From Cristatella mucedo (Eukaryota > Bryozoa > Phylactolaemata > Cristatellidae): DNA of 25,000 nucleotides. The stretch is taken from contig WPIO01000009.1 in assembly GCA_009760855.2 (NCBI GenBank), positions 3,845,001 through 3,870,000 of the forward strand, written 5' to 3'. The position numbers and the translations under genes were made by a program. Below, in pieces: positions 20,259-25,000 of the stretch. Below the pieces are notes generated by a model, which was not told the DNA's origin, ran no database searches, and was given only the letters and a program-made list of their open reading frames with translations. Within the stretch, counting starts at the first letter, position 1. Every line of letters begins with the position of its first letter.

Positions 20259-20795
20259 ATAATAATAATAATAATACATTTGACAAAGCGCCCTCAGAGA
20301 ACTCAATCTCTTTCTAGGCGCTTTACATTTGCTGCAAAGGGAACCTCTGTTGAATGGCGAGTTATATCATGCTTGATAAACAACACGAATAACATGGTTA
20401 GGGGTGACATGCACAGGGTCAGCATGCATATGTGGTTAGTGGCAGCATGCACAGTGTCAGCACGCATAATGTTAACACTCATAAGCGCATAGAGGACGAA
20501 TCGCAGGGGCCCACTAAACGCTGTCTTAAATAGGTGCGTTTTTAAGTTCTTTTTAAATGTGGTCAAGTCAGGGAATGTTGTGACGCAAGTCGGGAGTGAG
20601 TTCCAGGCTTTAGGAGCATAAGAACTACATGGATGGTCTCCAAAGGATTTGAGGTTTTTACGAGGTATTGGTAAACTGTTTGATTCCGAAAAGCGGGTGG
20701 TACGATGCCTGGCCTGGTGGGGGAGTAGATCTGAGAGATAGGCTGGAGCCAAAGAATGAAGTGACCTAAAAGTGAGCGACAAAACAATAGGGTCA
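20259..20795 (-). mobile_element. 5'-truncated young LINE copy (copy 10)
   Basis: Minus-strand copy with tail (TTA)n at 20260-20275, intact terminal stem AAAGCGCC/GGCGCTTT, two 38-bp 3' UTR units and the ORF2 C-terminus. A 15-base insertion (TGTTAACACTCATAA on plus) lies next to the second unit and keeps the frame. DNA homology with the plus-strand copy ends near TCGCTCACTTTTAGG, at about 20790, marking the 5' truncation. It sits immediately upstream of the dead LINE in the same orientation. Confidence 0.93.
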
Positions 20796-20962
20796 CTGAA
20801 GGCTCGCGAAGCAGTGCAGGGCAGGCCGGAAGTTTGCAAGGTGAAGCTCAAGCTGGCGGGATGCTGCAGACAGTGCAGCATGTCCAGCCCTCGTAATTGC
20901 TCAAGTGCTACGGACTTAGCATACAGATAAGCTTTAGCAGATCTTAGCTGTCTCAGAGTCAT
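20303..20962 (-). pseudogene. LINE ORF2 C-terminus fused to flanking sequence, 219 codons open
   Basis: The frame is open from ATG at 20962 to a TGA at 20303-20305. Residues 1 to about 59 come from sequence left of the truncation point and match nothing I recognise. Residues 60 onward are LINE ORF2: LSLTFRSLHSL, LAPAYLSDLLPHQ, RFSESNSLP, SSYAPKAWNSLP, LTTFKKNLK. The frame runs on through the 3' UTR units and ends as NVKRLERD, with its stop codon inside the terminal hairpin. The catalytic RT domain is missing, so the product could not be an active transposase or RT. Expression is unknown. Confidence 0.85.
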
Positions 20963-22461
20963 TGTTCTACAATTGTCAGAATTTCAATATTTAGAAAATT
21001 CTAAACCCGTCAGAATGTGCCCAGCCTGCTTGGTGAGCCGGAAGTCTCAGGTGCATAGGGGAAGCAAAGACCTGGCCTCTCTGTCGGCTCCATAGTCCCT
21101 GACTGAGTCTATGGCTATCGTCTGCCACCTACCCAGCGGAAATCTCTCCGCCCACCGGCAGATAGTCGAAACGCTGCGAACGACTAGGCCGTTGCAAATT
21201 GGAGCACAAACTCTAATCAATTCTCTCTTACAGCCGACCGTCCCTAACCGTAGTACGGTCGTGGCCGAACGAAATTGCCGGTTGAACGAAATTGTTGCGA
21301 GGGCGCAACGGTTGCGATGCATTGGATTCAGCGAGCCCGAACATTGAGGGGTGCCGTGCACCGCACTGATGCTACGTTATGTTACGCCACACTGATGCTA
21401 CGCAAGCTCGAATCGGAGTATGCCGGGGGCGGCGGCGGCTCGAGAACTCGAACAGACCCGCCGCGCGGCGGGCGGCGTTGGTTCGTCGCAGTCGGAGGGA
21501 GTGCGAGCGCCGACGCGAAACTCGCCGTCGAACTGGCAACGACTGACCGTCGCCGCGGCGGTGGAGCGGTGGGAAAGGGCGAGCGTAGCGAGATCTAGGA
21601 ACGTCGCTCGCACCCTCCGCACTCGGTCTTGCTGAGCTGTCAGTTCCAGAACAATCCGCTGCTGCAGCAGGAGCGCCAGGTCACGAGCAAACGAGCCGCT
21701 CTCGAGAACCGAGGAACCTCCCTCCCCCCCCCCCCCCGCTGCGGCGAGTGCGCCGCCCGGCCCTGGCGATGCAAAGCGGATGTCGAGGCGCGCACTGCCG
21801 CCCCATTCCGTCGCCCGGTGCCTTCTCTGACCGCCGGCCGCGCTTGCGGGGCTTGCGAAGCGAAGCCCCAAGCAATTCATCCGTCGCATAGGCACAGCGA
21901 GCGACGTTTGTTTCCTTTAACTCGCCACTGGTAAACGGAGCGCTCTCTCGTCGTCCCGGCGGTCGTCGCGAGCTGACGGGCCAGGCTAGCGAGCTCGCCC
22001 CTACCGACCGCTGCTCGGCGTTGGCGGCGGCGGCGGGCGAGAGACGAGCACGGCCGTGTTCCGCCACCGTCCGCCGACGGCACCAGCTCGCGAGCTTGGC
22101 CTGCGGGGGGGGGGGAGGACGGGGTTTGCGTTTTACGCGCACTTTGGTAGGTAGACTCACCGAATTCGGACGTTCGCCAGAGTCATTCTGTGCGTTTCTC
22201 GGCCAGCTGGAAAAAGAGGCAATAGCGCCAGGTGACGGATTTCAGCTTATTTTTTGTCCCTAAGTACATGGTGTATTTTACTAGTTCCCTATTCATCGAA
22301 CAAATAGAAGGCAACTGCTGTTCCACGATACGTTGGCTTCAGTGTGCTCAGGACAGTGATACTTAGAAAGACTCCAGTTTTGCTCCTTGGCACGGTGAGG
22401 ACACCAGGCTCGCACGTCTAGCGCGCGTCATGCAGCCGCCATAATTGGTTAGGATAGAAAA
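20963..22461. other. CpG-rich segment without recognisable gene
   Basis: Strongly CpG-rich from about 21410 to 22140, with a C14-type run at about 21727-21738 and a G run near 22106. Open frames of 101-165 codons occupy both strands of the same bases and are rich in Arg, Ala and Gly, as expected by chance. It could be a CpG-island promoter or first exon, but no start, splice or domain signal could be identified. Confidence 0.4.
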
Positions 22462-22530
22462 ACATGTCATCTGTATAGCACCCTAAGAGAACGTAATCTC
22501 TACCCAGGCGCTTTATATTATGCCGTAGGG
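22462..22530 (-). mobile_element. LINE 3' tail (copy 11, TATAGCACCC subfamily)
   Basis: Minus strand: ATATAAAGCGCCTGGGTAGA, GATTACGTTCTC, TTAGGGTGCTATAC. The stem GCGCC/GGTGC pairs with one wobble. Only the terminal block is readable, and the ATT tail is not evident. Confidence 0.68.
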
Positions 22531-23289
22531 CAGGCCGACATCACTCTAGAGTAGTATCCGTAGAAGTGTAATAGTACGGGTACCTTAAAAACAAAAATTT
22601 CAGTAAACTATTCCAGGGTAAGAAAGAGAATGGTGAATGGCGGTATTTGATTACCGTGGCTTCAAAAGCTTGCTTGCACACAGGAGATACATTTTTCAAC
22701 GTGTAAGCACAATTCATCAAGATTTGAGGGTAAAACGTACTCCGTGAAAGTATGTCTGGATAAGATGTGCAAGGCTTACAAAGCGTACTTCGACGCGCCT
22801 GTAGAAGATCCTGCTCTGGGCGTCACATTTCACAAGCGAACTCTGCAAGGGAATCTTGAGGGCAAAGTGAAGAGTTGGTGATCAATAGATGGAACTGTTT
22901 GTAAATATTAGGTGAGGTAAAAATATCTTTAAATTTGTTCTATAACTCTGGTATTTTTAAGGCTTGTACGGGGGAGAAAGCAAGGAAGTTTTCTATCCCA
23001 AGAATTTGGCAAAAACCGAATGGCCACTCAAGCATCTGCTGCTTCTGCACGATGGACCCTTCTAAGCGTCAGACTGGCAAGAGCGCGCTTCCTTACATAC
23101 ATGTACTCATTCCTTTACTCGGTGCTCCGGTACGACACTACCGCGAGCTCCCCATCCCCCCACTGCTCCGGAGAGGGGTCCGGCCATCGTCGGGAGAAAG
23201 CAGCAAATCAGGCAGCAACGAAGATAGTGCAGACATCTAGATTCCAATTTCATGGATGTAGCCGAGGAGAGAGAACCATATTTCTCAAA
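22531..23289. other. No recognisable gene
   Basis: AT-rich to about 23000, then mixed. No motif could be read with confidence. The open frame beginning at 23020 becomes recognisable only from about 23290. Confidence 0.4.
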
Positions 23290-23435
23290 CCGAAAAACCT
23301 CAAGGATCTGATCAGAGGTCTTGGTCTTACCTGGTCCAACGCTGAGCTTCTTACATCTAGGCTCAATGAGTGGAACTTTTTGCATCACAGTGTGAAAGTA
23401 GCAGATCGCAGACAGCGTCGCCAACTTTTTTCCAT
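23290..23435 (+). pseudogene. Fragment of a mobile-element-associated protein family of unknown function
   Basis: Within a 145-codon open frame (23020-23457), residues about 93-137 read NLKDLIRGLGLTWSNAELL, TSRLNEWNFL and VKVADRRQR. From memory, this resembles a block (NDLVRDLNLSK..AELLASRL.E.NLL, then a YR.R motif and an FF) found in large numbers of uncharacterised proteins in arthropods, cnidarians and molluscs that look transposon-derived. The expected FF and following CND-type block are lost or frame-shifted after 23430, so this is a remnant. The upstream part of the frame matches nothing I recognise. The assignment needs a search to confirm. Confidence 0.4.
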
Positions 23436-23695
23436 CAACAAAATAAGTTCATGTTAATTTTGATTCGTTTATGGTTCTTTATGACCAAAATTTTAACTGT
23501 AAAATGTAAAATGTTAACAAAAAAGTGAATTTATCCGTTTTCTTCTCGGAAATTGATTAATTTCAAGTTAATAACTGTTCTGGGGAAAAGGTAAGGGTTG
23601 AACGAAATAATGGCCATTCCATATACCTCTGAGGTATTACCAATTTTGAGATAACGATAATTAACCAGGTGCAAAAATTGTGTTACATAATGTAA
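23436..23695. other. AT-rich spacer
   Basis: AT-rich DNA between the protein fragment and a LINE tail. Nothing recognisable. Confidence 0.4.
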
Positions 23696-24240
23696 TGATA
23701 ATAATAATAACAAAATCTTTTTACAGTACATTTAGAGAACTAATTTTCTTTCTAAGGGCTTTATATAGTGTAATGTATATATAATTTATCTCTCCGCCTG
23801 TAAGTTCACAAAGCCATAAAGACTATGCGGGTGTTTCGCAGGAGAGTTTTGTATAGCACACTCACAGCCTAAGCGGCTTTCGGTACGCATTCTGTAGCCA
23901 ACAGACTTCCTATCACGCAACAAAGAGGAATTGGAAAGCGTAGCAGAGTCCATTTTGTAAAGGAAGCAATTGGTCAGTAACAAATGCTAGGTTTCAGCAC
24001 GCATTAGCATGCAAAGTACAATTCACATGGACGCAGCGGATTCTATTAGGAGCTGTTGCATTTTAGTGGCTTTTTAAATGTCAAGTCAGGGGATGTCGTG
24101 ACGTTGGTCAGTGGCAAATTCCAGGCTCTAGAAAATTACGAACTTACGGGCACCTTAGGATTTGAGATCGGTTAGAGGCACAGCTAAGTGACTCGAGTCG
24201 GAAGAGCGGGTCGCGAAACGCGAAACCGGAGGAAAAGAAG
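23696..24240 (-). mobile_element. Old LINE 3' end (copy 12)
   Basis: Minus-strand copy with TTATTATTAT tail at 23696-23711 and a decayed terminal block (AAGCCCTTAGAAAGA, TTAGTTCTCTAAA). The 3' UTR keeps GCATGC words. At 24064-24170 the plus-strand sequence TTTTTAAATGTCAAGTCAGG, GATGTCGTGACG, AATTCCAGGCT and GGATTTGAG lines up step by step with the coding end of the copy at 20259; alignment fades near 24240. No open ORF2 frame is left. Confidence 0.77.
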
Positions 24241-25000
24241 GCAGAAACTTGAACGCACTGAAGAGAATTCTTCAGAGGACGCAGCGCGCCAGGCAAGTCC
24301 CTTCTGACCTGCCTAAACGGAAATTCCGTTTGTAGAGGAAACTCCAGCACGATCCTCTCCATTAAAGCGACAGCCCCTCTGAAAGCAGGCACTGCACTCA
24401 ACGCCGAAGCTGCATGCGTCCAAGCCTTGCACCCTTGCAATAGCAGTGGCTCCTAGCCCGGCTGGTTAATCCCGCCCCCTTCTGAGAAGCGCCAGGAATC
24501 CGCGAACGCGCCGCCGCGGCAGCCTGCCCGTCGGCGTGCAGCCGTCGAGTCGCTCTCTGCGGCCGGAGGTAGCTCCGTGCGGTGGGCTGTTGCGGTGTGG
24601 CTAGCCGCCGCTCAGCAGCGAGCATCGCTCGCCCAGTCCAGCTGCCAGGGAACCCGCGCAAGAGTGACCGAGAATGGCTCGGCCGAGTACTGACATTTCT
24701 AGACCGCTCGCAACGTTACGTATACGGCAGTCACCGCCTTTTAGCAGGCTTTAAAAAAGCTACCTTGAATTGCAACGCCTCAACTGGATGCTCCGAGAAG
24801 CCTTTGATCCCCCCACTCCGACCCCCACTTAGACCGCTCCAAGGAGGGGAGCCGATTCGGAACTGGAGCGCTGAAGGGAGCCGCATGTAATGCCTCCCAG
24901 CATTCCTCTGCGAGGTCCGGTGGCGACCTCTATGAGAAGAGACGGAGAGGCTGAAAGGAGGCGCCGTGCGCCGAGCCTCTGGAGCCGCTCCTTGGACCCG
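24241..25000. other. GC-rich segment without recognisable gene
   Basis: CpG-rich from about 24450 to the window end. Frames of 87-102 codons on both strands have no motif. A gene could begin beyond the window edge, but nothing here shows it. Confidence 0.4.

Noticed and set aside
21398-22160. 159- and 165-codon minus frames in the CpG-rich block
   Set aside because: Overlap each other and plus-strand frames; composition follows GC content and no motif is visible.
1-25000. CRISPR array, prokaryotic operon, or phage
   Set aside because: No regular direct repeats with unique spacers, no ribosome-binding-site-led gene strings, and abundant LINE and microsatellite content point to an animal nuclear genome.

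Overview
The window looks like repeat-rich nuclear DNA of an animal, most probably an invertebrate. The evidence is many partial copies of an APE-type non-LTR retrotransposon (LINE) with (ATT)n tails, a tRNA-derived SINE pair, long (CT)n/(GA)n/(GT)n microsatellites and CpG-rich blocks that still hold many CpGs. There is no operon structure, no dense coding and no recognisable host exon. The species cannot be named from this sequence alone. I find no intact host gene. Every recognisable protein signal comes from mobile elements, and most long open frames lie in low-complexity or GC-rich DNA.

Layout. 1-2330 holds simple repeats (CA, GACA, CT) and one old LINE tail. 2668-3539 is a pyrimidine-rich minisatellite with first a 15-bp and then a 14-bp period. 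3540-8280 is mostly featureless apart from CT-rich tracts and a tRNA-like T arm near 4831. 8281-10402 carries three LINE 3' ends and a SINE copy. 10400-12800 is CpG-rich, with a (GA)n tract and a (CT)n tract facing each other, and ends with a 15-bp-stem hairpin. 13460-16200 holds a second SINE copy, an old LINE tail, a young plus-strand LINE 3' fragment (RT C-terminus, 3' UTR and tail) and another tail copy. 17029-20795 is a head-to-tail stack of three minus-strand LINE copies. The middle one keeps traces of endonuclease, linker, reverse transcriptase and 3' end, though it is heavily mutated and carries a compound microsatellite. 20796-25000 is CpG-rich DNA with two more LINE tails and a decayed fragment of a protein family I associate with mobile elements.

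Main result. Twelve LINE 3' ends (nine minus, three plus) share a terminal block: an 8-bp stem of the form AAAGCGCC...GGCGCTTT enclosing a GAGA/TCTC inner helix, directly before the (ATT)n tail. In one copy both stem strands changed together (GCGCC/GGCGC to GTGCC/GGCAC), which argues that the structure is selected, probably as the RNA feature recognised by the element's reverse transcriptase. Two tail subfamilies can be told apart. All family assignments come from motif reading and memory; no database search was made.
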